From Hsuehochloa calcarea (Eukaryota > Streptophyta > Magnoliopsida > Poales > Poaceae), in NCBI GenBank assembly GCA_036346395.1, contig CM070613.1:22686818-22750817 (forward strand): a DNA stretch of 64,000 bases. The letters run 5' to 3'. The notes under the pieces are model-generated. The model saw only the letters and a program-made list of their open reading frames with translations. It was not told the DNA's origin and did not search any database. This document shows positions 47,547 through 58,067 of this stretch, piece by piece; the first letter of the stretch is position 1; each line of letters starts with the position of its first letter. The translations under genes and the position numbers were made by a program.

Positions 47547-47610
47547 AGAAAATCTGTTTTGATGTGATTGATTTCGACACGGCATATAATGTCATTTTGG
47601 TTGACCAACT

Positions 47611-48157
47611 TGTCGAAGTTTGGAACTCTCATCACAGAACAGACAAACAAAATTATAAAAGGAAATGGAGATTGCTATCCATTCACCAAAGAATCGAAGC
47701 GGTAATGTATATTGCAAAGGGTATGCTCTGATTACAGGGAAAATGACCATGAATACACGTGGATTAGGGCTTGGATCAGAATCTATCTTTACCATGGCAC
47801 ATAGGCCAGGCTTTTATAACTCTACAAGCGTCGGCAGTTGATTGTAGTAGCGCCTCTTCATGTCAATGGTCGCGTCCCTTTAGCCAATCATCGCGTCCCT
47901 TCATGATGACCGTTGTGTCTTTGGATGTAACAACCGATACCTTCTTCGCGTGGGTTGTAATTAATTACACGTGGGCAACTACCTTTGAGGATCTCCTCTT
48001 CAGGAGAGAGGTCCTGGAAGGAAAGGTCATTGGTCCTACTTTCTGACTACGTAATTAATCTTGGGCCCAACAAGCTAATTCAAGCCCAGTAGAGGATCCA
48101 GATTACTTTCAAATAAAGGCATATCTAGATAATTTGACTAGTCAACAATCTTTGTTA
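47611..48157 (-). repeat. 3' LTR of the pol-less gypsy element
   Basis: 547 bp. The polypurine side on its right (minus strand GAAGTTGAGAAGCTAAC) aligns with the PPT of the 13-kb element. It has one copy of the GGAGAGAGGTCCTGG unit. Confidence 0.9.
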
Positions 48158-48189
48158 GTTAGCTTCTCAACTTCAAGTGAAAATAACTT

Positions 48190-48300
48190 ACATAGAAGGA
48201 GGGTCGTAGAAAATCCCACGACTACAAGGTAGTCGTAGAAAATCTTACGACTACGAGATGTTCGTAGAAAATCTTACAACTACAAGGTGTTCGTAGTGTG
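48190..48300. repeat. Hairpin-unit array in the pol-less element
   Basis: Three GTCGTAGAAAATC..ACGACTAC units plus degenerate ones, inverted relative to the arrays in the 13-kb element, as expected from the opposite orientation. Confidence 0.75.
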
Positions 48301-49175
48301 GTGATCGGGAGGAAAAACCTTTCCGACTGGAATTTTATTTGACTAGAAAAAGACTTAGTCAAGAAGGTAATTTCACTTGAGTTGTAAAATTACAACTACT
48401 TTTCCTAAGAAGATATAAAGGGAAGCGCTAATCGTCTTTTTTATTAGAACAATTCTCGAAGAGATGGTTACGCTTCGTCTTTCAATGATTTATTAGGAAC
48501 AAGCTCTAATAAATCTTACCCTTGGACTGTCATCCTCAATTTCGCCATGCGTTATTGGTTTATAAATAACCACCAGGAGGGGCGGAACTTAAGAAAAATT
48601 CCTTCATAAGCTCTCTACCTTTCCTATCTCCACTTTATTTTTGAATACTCACCTTCAAATTCCCTTAGTTCGAATAGATGATGTACTACGATAGCAGAGA
48701 TCATAAAAAAAGACAAACTTTGTAGAACAAATTTGACTTTTTGACCACCTTGAAGTTGTGATATCTGGATTTTACTCTTCCAAGGTGGTCAAGAAGCCAA
48801 TTTATTCTATGAAGTTTTCCAGAAATTAGTAGAAGGAAAAGGTAAACACTTGCAGAGCACATGTCAAAGTAGTTTTCGTTTATAAAGGTGTTATACTTTT
48901 TACTTGCGATGATTATGGGATAAAGATAACTTTGGAAAAAGGAAAAAACTTTTCAACTGCTTCTTCTCGCACGTCTTTGACGTGTGGAACAACTTCCTTG
49001 ACCAGATATGAGCTGTTATGTCCCCATTGGTCGAGGTGCAGTTGTTACATCCTTGAGGTAGTGGGTTTTAAGTGCACCAATTATATATATATATATACTC
49101 CCTTGGGCACGATTTACCCCTGCCATTTTTACTTTCCCCACAAACATTCAAAAGGAAGAATTCCCTAGTCCACCA

Positions 49176-51895
49176 TTGAACCGAGATAATGGTGGGATGA
49201 AAATCGTTAATGTTGTATGCGGACGAGCTCAAATGATTAGAGCAAGATGGACATCTATTAGAGAAGGTTCTTCTCGAGTGGCGTGCGCTGGGAGGGAAAT
49301 TGAGCCATGCCCTCTGGCCGGTTTTACGGTACTCTTCGTGCCCTATCTCTGGGCAGGCCTTAGTTTACCCAAGAGTGATTTATTGTTTGAAATTTTTAAT
49401 CATTGTGGAATAGAATTAGTTCCTCTTGTATCGAACTCAATTATGGTACTTAGCATCTTTGCCCACAGGTTTGAGGCGTTTTTAGGAATAGGCCCTAGTC
49501 TGCATCTGTTTAGATTTTATTACCAAATCATTGACAACAAGAAAGGTGCTCGTGATGTGGGCTCTTTTTATTTTAAATTCCAAGATGCTAACAAGAGGGT
49601 GTTTTCTTTTTTGGCTACCAAAGATACTAGCCAAACATGGAACAAATAATGGTTTTATTCTGCTGTTCCGAAAGACAGTATGATTACTTATAGTCAGAAT
49701 GCGCCACCAAAGTGGTCTTCAAAAAGCCGAACTGCTGACAAGGAGATCAAGCTCTCTGATGATGAGAAGAATGTAGTCCAAGTGCTCAACAACTTGGTAA
49801 GGGGAGGTCTAACTGGACGAAAGGTCATCCATGACTTCCTCAAGAACAAGAACTTTCCTCTACAAAAGAGAGAAATATTATCTTGTGACTATGGCATCCC
49901 AAAGAATGGTAATAATCCATTTACCCTTTTACTTGAACTAAATTTTCATAGTTGAAGTAAAGTAATTTTTCATTGTATTACAGCTTTTTCGGATGATGAA
50001 GTCCTTGCTAAAACCTTATTCCTGTTAAAGGATCGGGTTCTAGACAAGAAACCGATCGATTTGGAAGCACAGCCCCCAAGCTTGATCAGAGCTACCTTAT
50101 CACTTAGGAAAGATCGCAAAGTGGTAAGTATTTACAAGAATTTGCTAGATATAAGAAGTGATGTTTTTTTCTTTATGTCTTAACTTATGTTTCTTGGAAC
50201 AGACAATATAAAAAAAGCGTCACATATCAGATGTTGGTGCAAGCTCTACCCCTCCTTTGGCAAAGAATGCCAGGATAAATTCCAAGCCTCCTGTTGAGCC
50301 AAAGAAGACGAGACCCGTACCTACACCTACTTCGATCTCAACTCCACAAGAGCCTCCTATCTTAACTCCAACTCCAATTCTTTCGGAACCTCCTACCCGT
50401 GAGGTAGTTTCTCAATATGCTTCTAGCCCCCCAGCCAATACATGCTACATCAATTTTCGTGGTTTAGATGGTACAGGGCGAATGATCATCAAAGGAGTCC
50501 GAAGTGGAAATTCCACTTCAGCAGGCTCCAAGGCCAAGGACCTCCTTGGCTTTGGTTGCTTTGTCAGAACCAGTGTAACAACCCAATTTTATTGTTAATG
50601 AGGATTTTCATGGCACTCTTTAATGAAAGTAGTTTCGAGATCGAGTAAGTTATGCGACCCTAATTGTACAATTTTGTCTCATAATGACCAATCATCTTTT
50701 TTTAGTCTTTCATTGTCGTCGGACCCGAAAGGGGACAACTAACAGCTCAGGGAAAAACTTCACCACTTGTCGTACCGGAAATGGAAGAATCTTCAGTAGA
50801 AGAGATTATGCAAATAGAGATACCCCCTAGGACTACTGAGGAAATGGTCCAGGATGTCTCAACTACAGTAGCTGAGACATCCAGGGAGATACCACAGGGC
50901 ACGCAGGTCCAAACAGAATGGACCTCCCAAGAGGATCAGGCAGAAGAGGTGGTCCATGAGACCATACAATCAGAGAAGGTGGTTCATGAGACCACTGAAA
51001 CCCAAAATGAAGATGATCATATCATGGTAAACTTTCTATTTTAGTAATTTTATTTTAAATATACCAATATAGACATGACTCATAGAATGTCTTAGGAGTC
51101 GCAAGATACTTGATCTGATCCAACCAGAGGAGTTTTCCATTTGGTTCAATTGGATCAATCCGAAAATAAAGTTCCGCTCAAGAGTTCTCCTTCTAGAACC
51201 AAAAAGGACCTCTAAGACCTCATGACGTCTGCCAAAAGGTGTTGGAAAGTCAATATTGATATGATTGGAGAGATCAAAACTTTCATGGAGGAGAAAGAGC
51301 GGTAAGAGCATAAATTTATTATTCAATAACAAGATTATCATTAAATAATTAACTTACGCTTTTTATTTACATTATAGGGAGCGTTCACTAGCAAAAGCTG
51401 AAAAAGAAAACATTGAATCCGTGCTTCACGCTCTTAGATTAAAATTTTCGGAGGTGGAGAAAAGATATGAGATGAGCGCGGTGGCCATAGCAGAGAAAAC
51501 AGAATAGATCCGCTTCTTAACTCAGAAAAATAAAAAGTTACAAGAGATCCTAAGCAGGCAATCAGAAGAGAGCCACAACCTCTTTGAACAAAACAAGGTG
51601 CTTCTTAAGGAGTATAAAGGTAAAGAACTTCTTTTTTCTTTTTACAAAGCATTTGACCTTGTCTTTATTTGCATTGCATGGATTCTATTATCTTTTTTCG
51701 TTCTTTCTTAGAACTAGAAACGGCAAAAGAGGATCTTGTAAGACCTCTTCTAAAAAAGTTCTTCAGATTCAAGATTTAAAGGAAGTGGAAACACAGAGTC
51801 TCACTACCGTACAAGAATATGAAAAGAAGGTGGATACCTTGATGAAGGTCGGCAAAAGCACCATTATTTCGGCTTTGCCTTCATCGTTCGATTGA
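49176..51895 (+). pseudogene. Antisense, intron-bearing PF04195-like gene
   Basis: The gene runs opposite to its host element. Exon material at 49176-49908 gives the PF04195 ('putative gypsy-type transposon') pattern: GFTVLFVPYLWAGLSLP, EAFLGIGPSLHLFRFYY, then a Trp/Tyr spacer and VVQVLNNLVRGGLTGRKV. One TAA (49647-49649) interrupts it. Splice sites fit introns at 49909-49983, 50124-50202 and 51302-51377, each GT-AG with coding frame on both sides. Downstream exons encode a Pro/Thr-rich linker (50257-50590), a Glu/Thr-rich acidic part (50781-51025) and a coiled coil (51378-51620, AKAEKENIES and EILSRQSEES). An early TAA (50208) also breaks this copy. Function is unknown. Confidence 0.75.
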
Positions 51896-52252
51896 GGATC
51901 CTTCTAGGTGTGAGTCTGTTTGGAAAAGCATACTGAGCGATCGAGTGGAAATATTTTCCACCACATCGAGTAGCTCTTGTGCGATAGCACGCATCCCTTG
52001 CACTCCTTACTCCAGAGTTAATCATCCCAGGGGGCATGCGATGGCGCTAGCTAAGTAGCGAATGCTCTCTGCAGGGGAATCCTCCTACATGGGGGTTGGT
52101 AAGGCATTTGGATCTCTTACAATCATCGCCCGCGGTGGCGGTGTATACATCGCCTGTTGTGGAGCCCTTACTGAGGAGCCAGGGGCTTCTTGGTAGTAGT
52201 GGCCGAGAACCTGCGAGATGTGTGCTTGCTCAGCGGCACGTATCTCGGCTTG

Positions 52253-52798
52253 TCAGGCCTCTTCCTCTCGTTGGAGGCATTCCCGTTCTTTGCGTTCTTG
52301 GCGTTGCCCTGATGCTTCGGGATTATAGTCGGGATTGGGTTGATTGTCACCGACAGCGGTGACCTGACGACCGTTAGAATAGGCAGAAGGGGTGAACATG
52401 CCCTCGCCCTCTGAGGAAGAGGACGAATTGTATTGTAGGCTGAAAAGAAGATTCTCCCTAGATGTTCTCTCAAGGCCTTTAGTGTGAAGGCCTCCAATGA
52501 GATCATCATGGTACGTTGGGTTCCAGGAACCTTCTGAATCTCCTACTCTAAGGGAGATAGGCTCGGGATAGTACTCATCCATGGTGACGCTTGTGGACGA
52601 AGGCACGACCGGTGTAGAGTCAGCTTGTGCGGACTCAGTGGGCGATGGTGCCTCAGTAATGGCCTCGGAGGAACCATGGGCATTGCCGGATATGAGGACG
52701 AAGGTTTCCTCCATGCCATCATCGTAGTCAGAAACATCGAGGATGCTTTCTTCCCTCCACGCAGGCAAGTTTTGATTCGTGAACAAAGCACAGGACAC
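52253..52798 (-). pseudogene. gag-like N-terminal ORF of the pol-less element
   Basis: A 181-codon minus-strand frame just inside the PBS, in the gag position. It is Ser/Glu/Pro-rich, with MDEYYPEP, SLQYNSSSSSEGEG and a basic/acidic end (RQERKERECLQREEE). Homology continues broken toward 51900. It lacks the capsid core and zinc knuckle, so it is not a complete gag. Confidence 0.6.
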
Positions 52799-52836
52799 AT
52801 TATCAGAACTGAGTCGGCAAAGATGATGACGGCGCT

Positions 52837-52854
52837 CCCCAAGGTCAGCGCCAC
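52837..52854 (-). other. Primer-binding site of the pol-less element
   Basis: On the minus strand, TGGCGCTGACCTTGGGGA two bases inside the right LTR end (CGACA|GG). It matches the PBS of the 13-kb element at most positions and shows that the right LTR is the 5' LTR. Confidence 0.8.
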
Positions 52855-52855
52855 C

Positions 52856-53447
52856 TGTCGATGTCTGGAAGTCTCGTTATAGTACAAACAAATAAAATTA
52901 TAAAAGAAAATAGAGATTGCTATCTATTCTCCAAAGGACTCGAAGCGGTAATGTATATTACAAAGGGTATGCTCTGATTAGGGCTTGGATCTAAATCTAT
53001 CTTTACAATGGCACATAGGCCAGGTTTTTATAACTTTACAAGCGTTGGCAGTTGACTATAGTAGCGCCTTTTCATGTTAATAGTCTCGTCCATTTAGCCA
53101 ATCATCGCGTCCCTTCATGATGACCACTGTGTCTTCGGATGTAATGGCCGATACCTTCTTCACGTGAGTTGTAATTAACAACACGTGGGCAACCGCCTTT
53201 GAGGACCTCCTCTGTTGGAGAGAGGTCCTGGGGTGGTCTGAAGAATCCTCTTCTGGAGAGAGGTCCTGGGGTAGTCCGAAGGATCCTTTTCAGGAGAGAG
53301 GTCCTGGAAGGAAAGGTCCTTGGGCCTACCTTTTGACTACGTAATTAATCTTAGGCTCAGCAAGCTAATTCGAGTCCAGTAGAGGATCTAGATTACTTTT
53401 GAATAAAGGCATATCCAGATAATTTGACTAGTCAACAATCTTTGTCA
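52856..53447 (-). repeat. 5' LTR of the pol-less gypsy element
   Basis: 592 bp. It is longer than its partner chiefly because GGAGAGAGGTCCTGG units are tandemly repeated three times with a 38-bp period (53217, 53255, 53293). Confidence 0.9.
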
Positions 53448-53899
53448 CAACTCCGGCATGATTCCTAGTGGTTGCTCATTATAGTTATCAATGTCTTAAG
53501 GTGCTAGGTCCGAAAGGAGTAATCACAGTTCGCTGTGATAAAAAGATGGCGCTCATATGCGACTGCAAGTCCCACGAGATGGTTGGCCAAATACCAACTC
53601 GAGAAGCAAGCAAAATGCAACCTTCGACCAAATAGTTGAAGTCTAAATTTGCCCCAAAGCTGAACAACTAAGTCAAAGAAGTTCTACTAAATACAGAGGA
53701 GCCTTCGAACACCGTTCGCATCAGGGTCACTCTCGCCCTGCATAGGAAGATGCCCTTGTCATATTCCTTCGAGCAAATACATATGCCTTCACGTGGCAAG
53801 CATCCAACGTGCCTAGAGTCTCTAGGGAGGTGATCGAGCACACGCTAGCTCTACGACCTGACAATAAGCCTGTAAAACAAAAACTAAAGAGATCCGCAC

Positions 53900-54612
53900 C
53901 CGATCAACGAGATGCTATCATATTAGAATTGGACAAGCTACTCAAGGCAGGTTCATAAAAGAGGTCGACCACCCAAAGTGGTTGGCTAACCCTGAAATGG
54001 TTAAGAAGTGTAATGGTAAATGGGATATGTGTGTAGACTTTACTGGTCTAAATAAAGTTTGTCCAACGGATGATTTTTCCCTTCCACGTATCGATCAGTT
54101 AGTTGATTCCACTACTGGTTGTGATATATTAAGTTTCCTAGATGCATACTCTGGTTATCATCAGATAAGTATGTGTTTACATGATGAAGAAAAAACTATA
54201 TTTATTACACCATTTGGAATATTTTGCTACGTTAAAATGCCATTTGGTTTTAAAAAATGATGGTGCTTCCTTCCAACGCTTGATGCAAAAGACCTTCCTT
54301 CCTCAACTTGGCCGAAATTTAGAAGCCTATGTTGATGATCTAGTCATAAAAAGCATACAATTTTTTAATCATATTTGTGAGTTGTAGGAAACATTCGACA
54401 ACATCAGAAAACACTAGTTGAAACTCAATCCTGATAAGTGTGTGTTCGGTGTCTCTTTAGGAAAGTTGCTTGGATTCCTTGTCTCTGTACAAGATATCAA
54501 AGCAAATCCTAAAAAGATAAGGGCCATTGAACAAATGTGCTCTCTGACCACAAAGAAAGAAGTCCAGAAACTCGCAAGATGCATGGTGGCTTTAATTCGT
54601 TTCATCACATGA
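53900..54612 (+). pseudogene. Reverse transcriptase of the old gypsy element
   Basis: Blocks NGKWDMCVDFTGLNKVCP and DFSLPRIDQLVDSTTGC (53982-54120), LDAYSGYHQI, ITPFGIFCYVKMPFGF and EAYVDDLVIKS (YVDD near 54330). The C-terminal LNPDKCVFGVSLGKLLGF runs to 54480. It is interrupted by a frameshift at the run of A near 54255 and by a stop at 54386. It is better preserved over the palm domain than the younger copy. Confidence 0.88.
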
Positions 54613-54619
54613 TTGGGAG

Positions 54620-56433
54620 AGAAATGTCTTCATTTCTTTAAACTTCTGAGGAAACATGAGGGTTTCGAATGATCAGATGAGGCAAACAAAGACTTCGAGG
54701 ATGTTAAGAAATTTTTTATGAGTGCCCTTGTTATGGTTTCTCCTAAACCAGAAGAAACACTCTTAATGTATCTAGCTGCTATACCACAAGCAGTAAGTGC
54801 AGTACTGGTCGCCAAACGTGAAAATGTTCAACGACTAGTTTTCTGTGTTAGTGAGGTTTTAAATAGGCCTAAAAAGCGTTACTCTTAGGTCCAAAAACTT
54901 CTATATGCCCTCCTCATATTTTCAAGGAAACCGTGGCATTATTTTCAGGCGCACAAGTTAATCATACCATTTGAGTTTCCCTTGGGAGAGGTCTTCTAGA
55001 ATAGGGAAGCAGCAGGGTGCATGGTAAAATGGTCGGTTGAACTTGCGGAATTCGACCTCTATTTCTTGTCCCGAACGGCCATTAAATCCCAGATATTAGC
55101 ATACTTTGCTGCCGGATGGACGAATCCTGAACTTGTTTAGGGACCCTAGTACGAATCTCACGACCAGTGGACAATGTACTTTGATGGATTACTTACGCTA
55201 AGTGGTTTGGGGGCTGTGGTGGTCTTGGTATTTCCTACGTGAGAATCATTAAAATATGTTATTTAATTAAACTTTCCTGCTACTAATAATATGATAGAAT
55301 ATGAAGATTTATTGGCTAGTATACAAGCAGCGAAAGCACTCGAGATTCGACGACTACTTGTGAGAGGAGACTCTCAACTAGCCGTGAATCAGGTCGAGAA
55401 AGAGTGTGAATTAGGTCGGAAAAGAGTACAAATGCTCTAATCCGACCATGTCTTAGTAGTTATTGAAAGTCAGGAAGCATAAAAAGCTTTTCTTTGGTTT
55501 CGAGGTACTATATATATCCCTTGAAAGGATGACTTTCTCGTTGACCAGTTAGCTCGAATAGTTTCTTCCCAATCACAAGTACCACAAGGAGTCATCTTGG
55601 AACGGCTCCAAAAGCAGTCCATGGTCGAAACACCATACACATCTCCTATTGAGACAACCTCCATAGAATACGTGGACACTTGGATGAACCCCATCTATAA
55701 GTATCTTCAGAAGGGTACTGTACCCAATGATGATCTTGAGGCTGATTGTTTATCCTGTAAGGTCAAAATGTATACTTTGGTCGAAGGAGTCCTTTTCAAA
55801 CGAGGTACTCAAGGGGTTCTCATGCGATGCATATCGCAGAAAGAGGGATTAAATCTCCTTAAAGAAATACATGGAGGCATCTGTGGGACTCATGCTTCCT
55901 ACAGAACGCTGGTCAGAAAAGCCTTTCGATAAGGTTTCTACTAGCCAACAGCCCTCCATGACGTTAAAGAGCTTGTTAAAACATATGTACAATGCTAGTT
56001 TCTTAGCAGGCAAATACACCAACTTGCTCAAGCATTACAAACCATACTTCTTTCTTGGTCTTTTGCAACATGGGGTCTCGATATCGTAGGACCGTTACCA
56101 AAAGTAGCAGGAGGCTTCGAGTTCCTTTTTGTGGTTATTGATACGTTCACACAATGGATTGAAGCCGAACCTGTGACTAGGATAACAACGAAAGCAGCTA
56201 ATAATTTTATGATAAAAAATATGATCATTCGATTTGGTGTGCCAAGTTGGATCATAACAGATAATGGTACATAATTTTTTAGCATAAAATTCTAGGAATT
56301 TTGCGAAAATTTTTGTACTAAGCTATGTTATGCCTCTGTCGCCCATCCATAAAGCAATGTGGTAGTCGAAAGGGCAAATGGCTAAATCATGTAGGAAATT
56401 AAAACTCAAGTTTTCGACCAGCTTATAAAGCGC
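54620..56433 (+). pseudogene. RNase H and integrase of the old gypsy element
   Basis: RNase H residues (TMYFDG near 55172, VRGDSQLAVNQVEKE near 55360) are followed by integrase. The zinc-binding part has LKEIHGGICGTHASYR (55855-55905), and the core has VVIDTFTQWIEAEPVT (56130-56180) and WIITDNGT (56250-56270), then AHP and VERANG (to 56380). Many stops; truncated by the SIRE LTR before the C-terminal domain. Confidence 0.82.
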
Positions 56434-58053
56434 TGAAGGACCGAAATGGCAACAGAGGGGGGGGGGGGTGAATGGTGCTTTAAAAATTAGGAGCTCCCCT
56501 TTGCTATAATTAAATAAGACCTACAAAGTCCTCTGGATAACTCAAGAAGAGTGAAGCAAAATCAGAGAACGAAAGCGAAACTTGATCGCTGTAGAAATTG
56601 GAAGTTCGATTCTACCGTGCAGTAGTTCCGCACTCGGAAGTTCAGGGGTTCATCTTGGAAGTTCCGCTGCGAGTAGTTCGCCATGGACAATCGGAAGTTC
56701 GATTGTCTGGAAGAAGAACAAAAGCGCGGGTTTTTCCCAAAAATCCAAAATGCAAAATCTTGAGTGCTCTTCTCGTGTCAAGGTTCACAGACATCATCCT
56801 AAACACCATCTTGACCTTATAAAGAAGAATCGCAAACAAAGATCCAATAATCAAGCTAAATATGGATTTCTTGAAGAAGGGCAAGAAAGACCAAAACCCA
56901 AAATAGACACGATTCTCGATTCTTAGATCATGAGACTTTGGGAATCCATTAGCAATAGCAAAACGACTCTAGATATCAAGTTTAATGCTATTTCATACGA
57001 CGAATCAAAAGATACATCAAAACCCTAAATATTCAACATGAACGAGAAGAGAATAGAGAAAGGCATAGGCAAGTAATCAAAACCTCGAGATTCATTGATA
57101 GAAATCAAAAGATTACAAGGAAAACAGAGGAATGATTACAAGATTTTAGTTCATTCTCTCTCAACAAACTCTCAAAGCAAAACAAACCTTTTTGCTAAGG
57201 CTAACCCTAATTTTCTTTCTCCAAAAAGTTTAATCCTAACTCCAGGGTTCTCCCCTATTTATAGCCTTGGCTAATGGGCCTCCAACCCATTAAGCCCGCT
57301 ACACCCGAACGGAACCGCCTCCACTTTTGCCGCTGCGAAAAGACCCTTCGCGCCTTGCGCACCTTCCGAAGCCTCCAGACACCTTGTTGTGCACGACTGC
57401 AACCGCTTCAAGATTCACGCCGTTTCGACACATCCCGACCGCTCGACCTCAACGCCTCCTGCGCCTAGTCAGGTCCACGTGTCTCGCCACGACTCCATCT
57501 TGATGCCTGCCGTCAACAACAGACAAAAACACATCACATAGCATTGCACAATAACATAGCATCAATATTTGTATAAGACTCAAACTCATACAAAATCAAA
57601 ATCACAATTTAACCTTCTCTCGCACAGCTCGACACAATCGGAAGTTCGACTTACTACGGCGGAAGTTCCGATTTCGAACATCCGCACTTGTCGAATTATC
57701 GGAAGTTCCGTGCTTACATCTGCGGAACTTCCGATCTTCTAACATCCGCACGCCCAAAAATTCTATTCGATTTTCGTCTCGGAGGAATCTCAATACGGTA
57801 TTATCGGACACTCGCTACCCCATGTGCGGAAGTTCCGATTCTCTTCACCAAACCAAAACCCGGATAAATCGGAAGTTCCTCTTTCCAACATCGGTAGTTC
57901 TGATTAATCGAACTTCCGCTCCATACACAATGTAGTTCCGATTTTCCGACACAAACTTAAAACAAACCAAACCGAAAACCTCAATTCTCAATCTAATCAA
58001 CACACTTGTCAAATACTCATCACTCAGTGGAGGACCTCTCACATGGTCTCTCA
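56434..58053 (-). repeat. 3' LTR of the SIRE-type element
   Basis: About 1.62 kb. On its own strand it starts TGAGAGACCATGTGAGAGG and ends CCTCTGTTGCCATTTCGGTC plus CTTCA. A minus-strand TATA box (GGCTATAAATAGGGG) lies at about 57254-57268. About 15 CGGAAGTTCCG-like palindromes cluster at 56600-56703 and 57637-57945, on both sides of the promoter. It shares end pattern and plan with the solo LTR at 12144. Confidence 0.86.
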
Positions 58054-58067
58054 ATCTCCCCCTTGAT
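58054..58067 (-). other. Polypurine tract of the SIRE-type element
   Basis: Minus strand TCAAGGGGGAGAT directly before the LTR start. Three more GGGGGAG tracts lie upstream on the same strand (see findings). Confidence 0.85.

Larger units (their letters stand above)
44545..47610 (+). mobile_element. Old Tat-type gypsy element: rest of 5' LTR, gag and protease
   Basis: 44545-44730 completes the interrupted LTR, including the TTATTATTCTCTC and GGCCTGAACCTGT landmarks shared with the younger LTR. The PBS TGGCACCGTTCGTGGGGA follows at 44733, and gag and protease after it. The element is broken at 47610 by the minus-strand insertion and resumes at 53448. Confidence 0.88.
47611..53447 (-). mobile_element. 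Pol-less gypsy relative (5.8 kb) carrying an antisense gene
   Basis: Two direct copies of an LTR (47611-48157 and 52856-53447) start TGTCGA.GT.TGGA on the plus strand and end CAACAATCTTTGT[C/T]A. The exact target duplication CAACT flanks them (47606-47610 and 53448-53452). A PBS on the minus strand beside the right LTR sets the orientation. Going leftward: 5' LTR, PBS, a gag-like N-terminal ORF, then no pol, then a gene on the opposite (plus) strand, and the 3' LTR. It interrupts pol of the old element and must depend on relatives for replication enzymes. Confidence 0.92.
53448..56433 (+). mobile_element. Old Tat-type gypsy element: RT to integrase
   Basis: Resumes at the CAACT duplication and continues colinear with the younger element (35000-37880), through RT, RNase H and integrase. 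It breaks off at CGACCAGCTTATAAAGCGC where the SIRE-type LTR begins. The rest of its pol, 3' region and 3' LTR must lie beyond the right edge or be lost. Confidence 0.86.
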
